This document shows positions 29,417-38,519 of a DNA stretch of 64,000 bases, one piece after another. A program made the position numbers and the translations under genes. The DNA is from Petroclostridium sp. X23 (GTDB taxonomy: Bacteria > Bacillota > Clostridia > SK-Y3): contig NZ_CP124862.1 in NCBI RefSeq assembly GCF_030013905.1, positions 2,607,051 to 2,671,050 of the forward strand, given 5' to 3'. Each line of letters begins with the position of its first letter. Within the stretch, counting starts at the first letter, position 1. The notes beneath the pieces were generated by a model that saw only the letters and a program-made list of their open reading frames with translations, ran no database searches and was not told the DNA's origin.

Positions 29417-30649
29417 TTATACTCTCTCAGCTAGTTCAAGAATGGTATGATACAAAACATCCGCTCCAACTCCACAATCATCTTCTGAGCTCCATTCGTC
29501 AGCATTGTGGCTGACACCACCTCTCGAGCGGATAAAGATCATGCCGATAGGACAAAAATCTTTCAGTTGCATTCCATCGTGCCCTGCACCGCTGATTAAT
29601 GTGAAAATCTCCTGTCCTGTTTCTATGCACGCTCGCTCTATTGTATCACATATTGCTTTTGAGCATTTGACTGGAGATACTCTCTGTAAAGTATTCAAAC
29701 TCAATTCGATATTCTGTTCTTTACATATTCGCTGCGCATATTCTACAATATTCTCTTCTATTTTGTTCCGAACAGTTTCGTCAATATCCCTTAAATCAAT
29801 GGTAAATTCTACTTCACGGGGAATTACATTTACTCCCCCAGGTAAGACAGACATTTTTCCGATAGTTGCAACGGCATTGGGATACTTTTTTGTTTCTTCA
29901 TCTATATAACTTATCATTTTGGCAGCAGCTGTCATAGGGTCTCTTCGCGCTTTCATGGGTGTAGCACCTGCATGTCCGGATTCACCGATCAATCGAAAAT
30001 CTATCCATAAGTGTCCTGCAATCCCCGACACCACTCCAACAGGTAAATTCCGATTTTCCAGCACTTTTCCCTGTTCAATATGAAGTTCAATATATGCCTT
30101 AATATTCTCTGATTCTGCAGCCGCATCCGCTATATTGTCAGGAAGAAACTCCGCTTGCCTCATGGCCTCGGCCAGAGCTATTCCCTGTGAATCGGTGAAT
30201 TGCAGGTCTTCTTGTCTTAATTTTCCGGAAATCGCACGGCTTCCGACCATTCCAAAGCCAAATCTGGCACCTTCTTCATCTACAAACGCAATGACTTCAA
30301 TAGGATGTTCAGTTTCAATCCTCTTCTCGTTCATGCATTGCAGAACTTCAATTGCCGCAAGTATTCCAAGCACGCCATCAAACATGCCCCCTTGAGGGAC
30401 CGTGTCAAAATGCGATCCTGTGAGAATAACCGGCGCATCCGATCTGCCACCTTCTTTTCTTCCGATCAAATTGCCCACTGCATCTTGGCGTACTTCAAGA
30501 CCGGCATCAAGCATATAATAAGTTAATAATTCTTTGGCCTCTTTTTCTTCTTTTGTATAAGAAAGGCGGGTAATCCCGCCCTGCTCTTGCATTCCGATCC
30601 GCCCTATCTCTAAGAGCCGATGAAATAGTCTTTTTTGATTAATCACCAT
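29417..30649 (-). CDS. M20-family amidase (N-carbamoyl-L-amino-acid hydrolase / allantoate amidohydrolase type)
   Basis: Hydrolyses an N-carbamoyl or ureido group from an amino acid-like substrate. The metal ligands of the family are visible: His80 in TGSHFDTVPQGG, Asp91 in MFDGVLG, Glu125/126 in VDEEGARF, and the late histidine in GVSHNADEW. The 410 residues are normal for the AllC/HyuC/AmaB group, with the conserved SGAGHDGMQ motif. It is the last gene of the liv-type operon and follows an ATC-hydrolase-family gene, which suggests the two act in sequence. Whether the substrate is N-carbamoyl-cysteine, another carbamoyl amino acid or a ureide cannot be decided. Confidence 0.85.
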   Translation of the reverse strand: MVINQKRLFHRLLEIGRIGMQEQGGITRLSYTKEEKEAKELLTYYMLDAGLEVRQDAVGNLIGRKEGGRSDAPVILTGSHFDTVPQGGMFDGVLGILAAIEVLQCMNEKRIETEHPIEVIAFVDEEGARFGFGMVGSRAISGKLRQEDLQFTDSQGIALAEAMRQAEFLPDNIADAAAESENIKAYIELHIEQGKVLENRNLPVGVVSGIAGHLWIDFRLIGESGHAGATPMKARRDPMTAAAKMISYIDEETKKYPNAVATIGKMSVLPGGVNVIPREVEFTIDLRDIDETVRNKIEENIVEYAQRICKEQNIELSLNTLQRVSPVKCSKAICDTIERACIETGQEIFTLISGAGHDGMQLKDFCPIGMIFIRSRGGVSHNADEWSSEDDCGVGADVLYHTILELAERV

Positions 30650-30669
30650 AACATTCTCACTACTTTTCT

Positions 30670-31167
30670 CTATACGTTATCTTCTTTTTTCATTTGAAAA
30701 CAAAAATGGCATATTCCATCTTTAAAAAAATGCTTATCATGAACAACATGCAAATTAGGATTGAATCCTCTTGCAATGGCAGGATCAATCTCCTGGCAGT
30801 ATAGGATTCCATACTCTTCCATACCATCCTTCTTCCATTGATCTGCAAAAACACATTTTGTAAAATACTGTTCAATCTCATTCTCTTTATATATATCTTC
30901 ATACTCAAAAAGCTCACTTCTGCCCATATCGTAATTTGTAAGATAATTCTCAATATTATTGGATTGGCCGACAGCCGCCGCACGCCTTGCAATATCTCTG
31001 CCTCTTTCTTCTCCAAACGTACTTACTCCTTGAAGAATGGCTTTTCGTCCGTCTTCTCCAAATTCATCTATTACAGCTTTAGCCAAATGAGCAAAAAGCT
31101 TTGCCGCTATATTATACATCGAGACCGGCTCTAAGCTTTCATTCTCTTTTTTGAATTTATCTTTCAT
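30670..31167 (-). CDS. L-2-amino-thiazoline-4-carboxylic acid hydrolase family protein
   Basis: About 165 residues from ATG 31167 (AAGGTGAG upstream; GTG 31179 is an alternative). The helical N-terminal half (MYNIAAKLFAHLAKAVIDEF, then GEERGRDIARRA) and the C-terminal EIDPAIARGFNPNLHVVHDK with CHFCF resemble the ATC_hydrolase family. In Pseudomonas, ATC hydrolase opens aminothiazoline carboxylate to N-carbamoyl-L-cysteine, which an M20 amidase turns into cysteine; the next gene here is such an amidase. The family is wider than that one reaction, so the substrate is an inference from context. Confidence 0.65.
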   Translation of the reverse strand: MKDKFKKENESLEPVSMYNIAAKLFAHLAKAVIDEFGEDGRKAILQGVSTFGEERGRDIARRAAAVGQSNNIENYLTNYDMGRSELFEYEDIYKENEIEQYFTKCVFADQWKKDGMEEYGILYCQEIDPAIARGFNPNLHVVHDKHFFKDGICHFCFQMKKEDNV

Positions 31168-31192
31168 GAGTTTTCTCACCTTTATTCCTTGT

Positions 31193-31903
31193 TTAATAAC
31201 CTAGGTATGCTTTTCTTATCTCAGGGTCATTTAATAAATCGCTTCCTTTCCCCTCTGCGACAATTTCCCCTGTTTCAAGTACATAGCCTCGGTGCGCAAC
31301 CTTTAGCGCTAAATGAGCATTTTGTTCAACAAGAAGTATGGTCGTACCGTATTTCTCATTGATATCTTTTATAATCTTAAAAATCTCCTTAACCAAAATA
31401 GGAGCCAATCCCATAGAAGGTTCATCCAATAACAACAGTTTTGGTTTGCCCATCAGACTTCTGGCGATTGCCAGCATTTGCTGCTCTCCACCGCTCAGCG
31501 TTCCTGCCATCTGCTTAACACGTTCTTTGAGACGTGGAAACCTTTCGAAAACCATAGATAATTCTTCTTCTTTAGCCTTATCCTTATCTTTTCTGAGATA
31601 AGCCCCCAACATGAGGTTTTCCATTACTGTAAGATTGGCAAATACCCCTCGCCCCTCCGGAGCGTGAAGCAATCCGAGTGCCACGATCTCATGGGCAGGT
31701 TTTCCTGTAATATCTACGTTATTGAAAAATACTCGCCCATTCGCCGGCTTTACCAATCCGGAGATTGTCTTCAAAGTTGTTGTCTTTCCGGCGCCATTCG
31801 CTCCAATTAGCGTAACGATTTCCCCTTCATTTACTTGTATGCTCATATCCTTAATTGCGGGAATTACTCCATAACACACCTCAAGAGCTTCAATAGTCAA
31901 CAT
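31193..31903 (-). CDS. livF: Branched-chain-type ABC transporter ATPase LivF-like
   Basis: One of two ATPases of the HAAT-type importer. It has Walker A GANGAGKTT (about 34-42), signature TLSGGEQQML, Walker B LLLLDEPSMGLAP and the typical LivF phrase LVEQNAHLALKVAHRGYVLE. At 236 residues its length is normal. It is separated from livG by the arginase-family gene, which is unusual for a liv operon. Substrate class (amino acid, amide or related) follows from the family only. Confidence 0.92.
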   Translation of the reverse strand: MLTIEALEVCYGVIPAIKDMSIQVNEGEIVTLIGANGAGKTTTLKTISGLVKPANGRVFFNNVDITGKPAHEIVALGLLHAPEGRGVFANLTVMENLMLGAYLRKDKDKAKEEELSMVFERFPRLKERVKQMAGTLSGGEQQMLAIARSLMGKPKLLLLDEPSMGLAPILVKEIFKIIKDINEKYGTTILLVEQNAHLALKVAHRGYVLETGEIVAEGKGSDLLNDPEIRKAYLGY

Positions 31904-31940
31904 TCGCTATTCAACCTTTCCATATCGCTTTACAATGATA

Positions 31941-32906
31941 TCATCCTAAAGTGATATTATTGTTTTTCCTTTGAGCCAGTCCTGCCATGACATACTGTAT
32001 AAGCCACGCTGCAACATGCGAAGCCTCATTTGTAGGATCGCTTGGAGGATAAAACTCAACGATGTCGAAACCATGTATTCCATAGCTGCTTAGTTTATAT
32101 AAAGCCAGCGACAACTCATAAGAAGTCAAACCATTAGGATCCGGCGGTCCTCCGGGGTTAAAAGCCACATCCAGAATATCACTGCATACGGTCACATAAA
32201 TCTTCTCTGTTCCATCTGAAGCAATTTTATAGGCCTCATCCACCACTGCCTCTATTCCCATGCGATGAACATCAAAGCTTGTAAAGGTAGTAGCTCCTAT
32301 ACTTTTAGCATACTCTGCCTGTTCCTGGGTATTTCTCGGCCCTCTTATCCCTAAATGAACCATACTTGTTGTTTTTAGATTGGGAATGTCAGCTACATTA
32401 TGAAAAGGACAGCATCTTGCGTATTTATCTCCTTCATATTCAGGCTTATTGTCATAATGCGCATCAAAATGGATGATACCCACTTTCCCGGTAGTAGACT
32501 CGCACAATGTCTTAATTGCAGGATAGCTTATGCCATGGTCTCCGCCCATTATGATCGGAAATGCATCTGCTTCAAAAATATTCTTTAGCCTGCTGCTGAA
32601 GCGCCTAAAAGACTCTTCCAGATTTCCGGGGTAAATGTCAACATCAGAGTAATCACATACCTTTAATGTATCAAAAATATTTATATTAAGTTCCGGCATA
32701 TACCCGCTATATCTTGCAGAAGCACTGCGTATGGTTTTTGTTGCAAGCTCTGTCCCTGTAGTGATCCCCCACGTAACACTGCCTTCCCACGGCATCCCTA
32801 AAACCACTGTGTCATAGCCTTTAAGCTCTTCTTTTGTTCTAACTATTGGAACTCCCAGAAAAGAAGGCGTTCTTTGATATACGTACCCATTCTTACTCAT
32901 CTTCAT
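31941..32906 (-). CDS. Arginase/agmatinase-family ureohydrolase with altered metal site
   Basis: Ureohydrolase fold of 321 residues. Visible manganese ligands are His124 (GGDHGIS), and Asp148, His150 and Asp152 (FDAHYD). In the third motif the family usually has S-x-D-x-D, but this protein reads VTVCSDILDVAFNPGG, so the first aspartate appears to be Cys241 and only Asp243 remains. The late glutamate of FDIVEFYPP is present. It overlaps livG by 14 nt and lies inside the transporter operon, so it should act on the imported compound or a product, probably a guanidino or amidine compound. A start at MSK (third codon) is also possible. Confidence 0.82.
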   Translation of the reverse strand: MKMSKNGYVYQRTPSFLGVPIVRTKEELKGYDTVVLGMPWEGSVTWGITTGTELATKTIRSASARYSGYMPELNINIFDTLKVCDYSDVDIYPGNLEESFRRFSSRLKNIFEADAFPIIMGGDHGISYPAIKTLCESTTGKVGIIHFDAHYDNKPEYEGDKYARCCPFHNVADIPNLKTTSMVHLGIRGPRNTQEQAEYAKSIGATTFTSFDVHRMGIEAVVDEAYKIASDGTEKIYVTVCSDILDVAFNPGGPPDPNGLTSYELSLALYKLSSYGIHGFDIVEFYPPSDPTNEASHVAAWLIQYVMAGLAQRKNNNITLG

Positions 32907-33669
32907 TTTCCTCCCGGCCTAAATATGCTTCTATTACTTTATGATTTGTTCTTATTTCTTCAGGCTTACCTTGTGCAATCTGTTCACCATGGTCGAGCAC
33001 AACAATCCTGTCAGAGATATCCATAATTACTTTCATATCATGTTCGATAAGAAGAATTGTCTTGCTCATTTCAGTTCGAATCCTGTTGATCAAAGCCTTC
33101 AGCTTTTCCTTTTCGATGCTGTTCATACCTGCAGCAGGCTCATCTAAAAGAATAAGGTCGGACTCGGAAGCCAAAGCCCTTGCAATCTCCAGAAGCCGCT
33201 GCTCGCCATAAGGAAGGCTTGTCGCAAATTCTTCCAATTTATTTTCAAGCCCTACAAATTCAAGAATATCCAAACATTTTTTTAAAGCGTTAGCTCTTTC
33301 ATTTTTTACGGATTTTGACATAAAAAGTCCGCCAAATATGCCTTCTTTTGTCCATCCTCCCTGACCCACAATAACATTTTCCAGAACGGTGAGCGAGTGA
33401 AATAATCGAATATTCTGAAAAGTTCTGCTTATTCCCTTTTTAACACGCTGATGAGGTTTCAGTTTGTTAATGACTTCCCCTCGAAACTTTATCGTCCCTG
33501 CTGTAGGCATGTAAATACCGGTAAGCAAGTTAAAAAGAGTCGTTTTTCCTGCTCCGTTAGGACCTATAATGGCAAGTATTTCTCCCTGTTCCAAATCCAG
33601 ATCCACATTATTAATCGCTACAAGACCTCCAAAACGGATGGTAACACCCTTAGCTTCAAGCATTTTCAT
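32893..33669 (-). CDS. livG: Branched-chain-type ABC transporter ATPase LivG-like
   Basis: ATPase with Walker A GPNGAGKTT (about 37-45), the LivG-specific Q-loop region RTFQNIRLFHSLTVLENV, the signature region LPYGEQRLLEIARAL, Walker B LILLDEPAAGMN and the switch LIEHDMKV. The 258 residues are normal. It overlaps livM by 14 nt and the ureohydrolase gene by 14 nt, so the genes are tightly coupled. Confidence 0.94.
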   Translation of the reverse strand: MKMLEAKGVTIRFGGLVAINNVDLDLEQGEILAIIGPNGAGKTTLFNLLTGIYMPTAGTIKFRGEVINKLKPHQRVKKGISRTFQNIRLFHSLTVLENVIVGQGGWTKEGIFGGLFMSKSVKNERANALKKCLDILEFVGLENKLEEFATSLPYGEQRLLEIARALASESDLILLDEPAAGMNSIEKEKLKALINRIRTEMSKTILLIEHDMKVIMDISDRIVVLDHGEQIAQGKPEEIRTNHKVIEAYLGREENEDE

Positions 33670-34645
33670 CTACTCGTCCTCCTGTTGCTCTAAGCCAGGT
33701 ATTTTTGGCTCTTTTACTAATACCCCAAAAACCTTCGGGCTTATAAATCATTACTATGATCATCATTAACCCGTATAGGATCATTCTGTAATTCACTAAG
33801 AAACGCAGCATCTCAGGTGCGACTACCAGCACAACAGCTCCCACTACCGAACCTATAATGCTGCCCATTCCCCCTAATACAACCATCGATAGAATTGTAA
33901 TGGAGTCAACATACATAAATGAGTCGGGGCTTATAAACGATATATAGCCTGCAAAAAATGCTCCTGTGATTCCGGCAAAAAAAGCACCTACAATAAAAGC
34001 CGATAATTTTGCTTTTGTGGTATTGATGCCGATCGCACATGCGGCTACTTCATCCTCTCTTACTGTAAGCAGTCCAAGACCATACCTTGAAGTAGTCAGC
34101 CTATTCATTACAAAAATAGTTACCGCAGCCAAAATAAGAATGGTATAATAGTAAGGAACTTTATCAGAAAATACATAAGAACCGATTTGTGGAGCCGGAA
34201 TGCCCGGTAAGCCCATTGGCCCCCTCGTAACACTTATCCAATTTACAAAAATAAGATGTACAATTTCGCCAAAACCTAGTGTTACAATGCCTAGATAATC
34301 ACCTTGCAAACGAAGGGCAGGCAATCCTAATACAAATCCGCATACCGCTGTTGCAAAAGCACTTATAACCATTGCCGGCCAAAAAGATATGCCCTTTTCC
34401 AACATCAAGAGAGCTGCTACATATGCACCAATTCCATAAAAAGCAGCATGACCTATAGAAAACTGTCCTGCATAACCTGTTACCAGATTGAGACTAAGCG
34501 TTAAAATCACATACATGCCAATGCCGATCAGGATATGAATGAAATAACCGTATGTAATAATTAAAGGCGCAAGAAGAAGGAGAAGCAATCCTATCACTTT
34601 TGCAAGTGTACTCATTTTTTTTATTCTGTTAAATATTTTATCCAT
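33656..34645 (-). CDS. livM: Branched-chain-type ABC transporter permease LivM-like
   Basis: Inner-membrane permease with 8-10 hydrophobic segments in 329 residues. The family motif GYAGQFSIGHAAFYGIGAYV (about 54-73) and the EAA-like AIGINTTKAKLSAFIVGAFF are clear. It lies 11 nt after livH. Confidence 0.94.
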   Translation of the reverse strand: MDKIFNRIKKMSTLAKVIGLLLLLLAPLIITYGYFIHILIGIGMYVILTLSLNLVTGYAGQFSIGHAAFYGIGAYVAALLMLEKGISFWPAMVISAFATAVCGFVLGLPALRLQGDYLGIVTLGFGEIVHLIFVNWISVTRGPMGLPGIPAPQIGSYVFSDKVPYYYTILILAAVTIFVMNRLTTSRYGLGLLTVREDEVAACAIGINTTKAKLSAFIVGAFFAGITGAFFAGYISFISPDSFMYVDSITILSMVVLGGMGSIIGSVVGAVVLVVAPEMLRFLVNYRMILYGLMMIIVMIYKPEGFWGISKRAKNTWLRATGGRVDENA

Positions 34646-34656
34646 TACGCCTACAC

Positions 34657-35529
34657 CTACACTTTCTGTTGATGACTCTTACCAAGCAACCCTGAAGGTT
34701 TTACCAATAAAACAATAATCAGAATTGAGAAAGCAATCGCATCACGATACCCGGAACTTAAATACGCTGCTCCGAAATTTTCAAACACACCCAGCACAAG
34801 GCCTCCAAGCATAGCTCCCGGAATACTGCCTATGCCTCCCAGAACAGCAGCGGTAAATGCCTTCAGACCTGCAGAGTACCCCATCGTAGGATATACGGCA
34901 TCATAGTAAAGTCCGACCATGATTCCCGCAGCCGCTGCTAAAGCCGAACCTACAGCAAAAGTTAATGAAATAACCTTATCAACATTAATGCCCATGAGTC
35001 GGGCATGGTCTTTATGATATGAAGTTGCTCTCATGGCAACTCCCCATGAACTTTTTTTAACAATAAGCTGAAGTATGATCATCAATACAATAGACATCAG
35101 AAGTATATATACCTGTAAATTGTTTATATTGACTTCTCCAAGCTTGATATTTGCAATATTGACCACCTTAGGGAAGGGATGGGTTTCCGTACCCCAAATC
35201 AATTGAGCGAAGTTAGCTAAAAATATGGATACTCCCAACGCGCTTAAAAGAGGTGCCATACGATCAGCCATTCTTAAAGGTCTGTAAGCCAGCCGTTCAA
35301 TAATGATTCCTATCATTGCGGTTATAACCATAGCTATTACAAATGCCCCGGCAAACGGTACATGCAAAACCTTAATGAGCGTAAGAGCAATAAAAGTGCC
35401 CAGCATGAAAATATCACCATGTGCGAAATTGATAATCTGAAGTATCCCATATACCATACTGTAACCCAATGCGATAAGTGCATATATTGCACCCATGGTC
35501 AATCCATTCAATAATTGTTCAAAAAACAC
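34657..35529 (-). CDS. livH: Branched-chain-type ABC transporter permease LivH-like
   Basis: Second permease subunit of 290 residues, mostly hydrophobic. The N-terminal GLTMGAIYALIALGYSMVYG and the following INFAHGDIFMLG are the classic LivH signature; the C-terminal loop has GYSAGLKAFTAAVLGGIGSI. It is first of the tightly packed part of the operon, after a stem-loop that separates it from livK. Confidence 0.94.
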   Translation of the reverse strand: MFFEQLLNGLTMGAIYALIALGYSMVYGILQIINFAHGDIFMLGTFIALTLIKVLHVPFAGAFVIAMVITAMIGIIIERLAYRPLRMADRMAPLLSALGVSIFLANFAQLIWGTETHPFPKVVNIANIKLGEVNINNLQVYILLMSIVLMIILQLIVKKSSWGVAMRATSYHKDHARLMGINVDKVISLTFAVGSALAAAAGIMVGLYYDAVYPTMGYSAGLKAFTAAVLGGIGSIPGAMLGGLVLGVFENFGAAYLSSGYRDAIAFSILIIVLLVKPSGLLGKSHQQKV

Positions 35530-35596
35530 TACACCAGCTCCTTAAGTCAATTTGCCTCCCTAAGAGAAACAAAAAAACACTTTTGAATATTAATTT

Positions 35597-35623
35597 GAAT
35601 GGGACCCCTTAGGAGCCCCATTC
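35597..35623 (-). terminator. Stem-loop between livK and livH
   Basis: GAATGGG/CCCATTC arms with an inner CCCCTTAGGAG that pairs partly. On the minus strand an AT-rich stretch and GTGTTTTTTTG follow. It is probably an attenuating or processing hairpin that leaves more binding-protein mRNA than transporter mRNA. Confidence 0.6.
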
Positions 35624-35635
35624 CATATCCTAAAG

Positions 35636-36778
35636 CTATTTATTATATATTTCAAACTTTCCGTCTTTTACTATTAATTTTAAAGGCTGTTTAATACAAT
35701 CACCGTTTTCATCAAAGGAAGTAATACCGGTAACACCGTTATAATCTTTGAGTGTAGTGAGATATTCCATTACCTTCTTACGGTCTTGTCCTCCGTTTTT
35801 CAAGCCTTCAATCACGATATTGGCGGCATCAAAAACGTAAGCTGCATATGTACCGGGTTCTTCTTTATAGGCCTCTTTATAAGCAGCTATAAAATCCTGA
35901 GCTTCTTTGCTGGAACTTGACTCATGGAAAAATCCTGTCATCATAACACCATCCACAGCATCTCCGCCAAGCTCAATCAAAGCATCGGAATAAATAGCAT
36001 CAACACCCATGATCGGTACTTTATAACCGCTTCTTTGCATCTGTTTTGCTATAAGTGCAGTTTCATTATATAGGCCACCTATAATCACTACATCCGGCTT
36101 AGTATCTTTTATCTTTGTTACGATTGGGCTGAAATCTTTTGTTTGTCCAAGAATATATGACTCTTTCACAACAATTTTAGCACCTAGTTCACCTGCTTCT
36201 TCTTCAGCTACCTTTAGTAATCCTTGGCCATAGTCTGTGTTCTCATATACAATGGCAATATTTTTAAAACCTTCTTCTTTTACAGCCCAGTTTATAAGAT
36301 ATTCACCCTGGAAAGCATCTGTTGTAATTGTTCTAAAGGTATAAGGCCCTGCATCGGTGACAGCCGGTGAACTGGAACCTCCCGAGACTTCTACCACTCC
36401 TGCTTTATTATATATCGGTGCCCCTGCCAATGTACATGAACTGTTAAAATGGCCAACAACTGCCAATATATTTGTATCTGAAGCAAACTTATTTGCAACT
36501 GATGCCGCTTCCTTAGGATCGGATTTGTCATCTTCAAACACAAATTCAATCTGTTTGCCGTCAATACCGCCGGCTTTATTCACTACATCCGCAGCTAATG
36601 CTGCACCTTTTTTCATTGACTCCCCATCCTGTGCACTGGCACCGGTTAGAGGACCTGCAAAACCAAGCTTAATGGCTTTACTTTCGCTTGAACTTGATTG
36701 CGCACCACAGCCTGCCACAACAAACGTCATCATTACTACTAAAGATAACGCATAAATCATTTTCTTTTTCAATATCAT
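35636..36778 (-). CDS. livK: Periplasmic-type substrate-binding lipoprotein of the liv system
   Basis: Captures the substrate outside the membrane. A lipoprotein signal peptide (MILKKKMIYALSLVVMMTFV then VAGC, Cys24) is followed by a type I fold: LGFAGPLTGASAQDGESMKK, AVVGHFNSSCTLAGAPIYNK and GYKVPIMGVDAIYSDALIEL. The frame is open to 36832, but ATG 36778 behind TAGGGAG fits, giving 380 residues. It is first gene of the operon, divergent from the IclR regulator. Confidence 0.92.
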   Translation of the reverse strand: MILKKKMIYALSLVVMMTFVVAGCGAQSSSSESKAIKLGFAGPLTGASAQDGESMKKGAALAADVVNKAGGIDGKQIEFVFEDDKSDPKEAASVANKFASDTNILAVVGHFNSSCTLAGAPIYNKAGVVEVSGGSSSPAVTDAGPYTFRTITTDAFQGEYLINWAVKEEGFKNIAIVYENTDYGQGLLKVAEEEAGELGAKIVVKESYILGQTKDFSPIVTKIKDTKPDVVIIGGLYNETALIAKQMQRSGYKVPIMGVDAIYSDALIELGGDAVDGVMMTGFFHESSSSKEAQDFIAAYKEAYKEEPGTYAAYVFDAANIVIEGLKNGGQDRKKVMEYLTTLKDYNGVTGITSFDENGDCIKQPLKLIVKDGKFEIYNK

Positions 36779-37172
36779 GTCGTCACACTCCCTAAAATTT
36801 TGTTTTACAGTAATACCTTGATTATACAGCAATTCACCCTTGTCATCGCGTAAAAAAAACAGAAAACATTAACCACCCCACTTATTTCGTTTATGGAGTA
36901 CGCCATTGTACATTCACATGTATCTAATGAAATGGAATTCAAAAGAAAGATTGTTTTGATATTGTCAAATTTATTATGACATTATCATAACACAAGTTTT
37001 TATTATTTTCAATATTTAAATCTAAAATTACTCATATTATTCATATTATTCATAGATTGTGAATTTACAAGAAAATACATATTGACTTTAGATTAAAAAT
37101 AGAAGAACATATAATAGTACAGAAAAAACTTTTGAATTTAATAATTATAATTTATTATTGGAGGTATACACC
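36779..37172. promoter_or_regulatory. Divergent control region liv operon / IclR gene
   Basis: There is no gene in these 394 bases. A perfect dyad TTATGA-CATTA-TCATAA at 36974-36990 lies midway and is a candidate operator. A TTGACA on the minus strand (36968-36963) and a TATAAT on the plus strand (37110-37115) are partial promoter elements, but neither has a well-spaced partner. Confidence 0.4.
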
Positions 37173-37967
37173 TTGAGCGAAAAAAGGCCTCATCTGATTC
37201 AATCTGTTGAAAGGGCATTGAAAATTTTAGATTGTTTTGATCCTCTCAATACCCAGCTATCTCTTAGCGAAATAAGCGAAAAGGTAGGTTTAAATATCAG
37301 CACTGTTCACGGGATATTGAATACGCTTTTTACATATTCTTATATCGATAGAAATCCGGATAACGGAAAATACAGGCTAGGTCTAAAATTTTTATTTAAA
37401 GCTAATCTGGTTTCAGATAATCTCGACCTTAAAGAGATCGGACACCCCTTTATCAAAGCGCTGACAGAAAAGTATCAAGAAACAACAAATTTGTGTTTTT
37501 ATCAGAATGGTGAAATTTATTGCGTCGATACCGTTTGGTCTCCATTGAGCTATTTGATTGTGAGTTCAAAAGTTGGATACGGTCTTCCAATTCACGCAAC
37601 AGCCTCAGGTAAACTCATCCTCGCAAATTTATCTCAAGAAGAACTGGAAAAAAACTTAAGAGACTATAACTTTGCTAAACTTACAAAAACAACCATTACC
37701 GACAAGCAGCAGCTATTGGATATGCTTGACACGATTAGAAAGCAAGGTTTTTCAACTGAAGAAGAAGAGGTGGAATTTGGTGCGTACAGTGTAGCCGCAC
37801 CTATTAAAAACCACAAAGGACGTGTATTTGCAACTGTAAGTATTTCCGGACCGGTTGCACGTATTAAGGAGAATGAAGCTCAAATTCGTGAAGATTTAAT
37901 TGAAACTTCCAAAGCAATTTCTAGAGAATTTGGATGGACTTGTCTCGATGACTTAGACACAAAATAA
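37173..37967 (+). CDS. IclR-family transcriptional regulator
   Basis: Winged-helix N-terminus (about residues 10-60) with the HTH LSLSEISEKVGLNISTVHGI, followed by the IclR effector domain (VGYGLPIHATASGKLILANL, then GAYSVAAPI). Start is TTG 37173 with GGAGG 8 nt upstream (264 residues); the frame's first TTG at 37158 overlaps the ribosome binding site. It is divergent from the liv-type operon and most likely controls it in response to its substrate. Regulators of this family often act near catabolic operons. Confidence 0.9.
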   Translation: MSEKRPHLIQSVERALKILDCFDPLNTQLSLSEISEKVGLNISTVHGILNTLFTYSYIDRNPDNGKYRLGLKFLFKANLVSDNLDLKEIGHPFIKALTEKYQETTNLCFYQNGEIYCVDTVWSPLSYLIVSSKVGYGLPIHATASGKLILANLSQEELEKNLRDYNFAKLTKTTITDKQQLLDMLDTIRKQGFSTEEEEVEFGAYSVAAPIKNHKGRVFATVSISGPVARIKENEAQIREDLIETSKAISREFGWTCLDDLDTK

Positions 37968-38519
37968 GACATTTATTGCATATTACCTTATTGTTTTTTA
38001 ACAACTAGAAGATGATCATTTTTTTATTTATGTCAAATTAAGATGTTAACAAAATGTCATCTTCTTTTAAATTCCTTTACTTCTGATTTCCTTCAACCCC
38101 TACGGTACTTCTAATCTAACTACTCTATTACTACCCATATAATATTACTTCTATTGCCATTTTATGAAATCCATGCTATACTGATTGTATAATTTATACA
38201 ATTCTCACCATAGGATTATGGAAATTTTTAACACTTTTAAATGTATCTTTTGCTTGATTTTTATCTGGAAATTCTGTAAAATTCTTGTATGTGCTTATCA
38301 GCACTTTTGAAATAAGCAATGATTATTTCTAATTTAACAGTGTCTTCACTCATGCTTAACAATATTTTAAATTATGACAGTTATTATTTACCTATACCGG
38401 CTTTCCCACTATACTACTTAACCGTAATGATTGATTAAGCACCATACTTTTAGGGTATATAGATTTTATAAGTTAGTTTATTGTGCATTTTTTATTATAT
38501 AATCTGAGGAGGATATTTC
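37968..38519. other. AT-rich gap before the glycogen operon
   Basis: 552 bases with no open frame I can support. It includes a terminator-like inverted repeat after the regulator (38007-38069) and, at its right end, TATAATCTGAGGAGG leading into glgC. No riboswitch pattern was recognised. Confidence 0.5.
38007..38069 (+). terminator. Possible terminator of the IclR gene
   Basis: AGAAGATGA (38007-38015) pairs with TCATCTTCT (38057-38065), followed by TTT. A shorter hairpin AAGATG/CATCTT lies inside. The loop is long, so it is only a possible terminator. Confidence 0.4.

Noticed and set aside
30690..31016. Alternative 108-codon frame inside the ATC-hydrolase gene
   Set aside because: Same strand, different frame; no ribosome binding site and no known domain.
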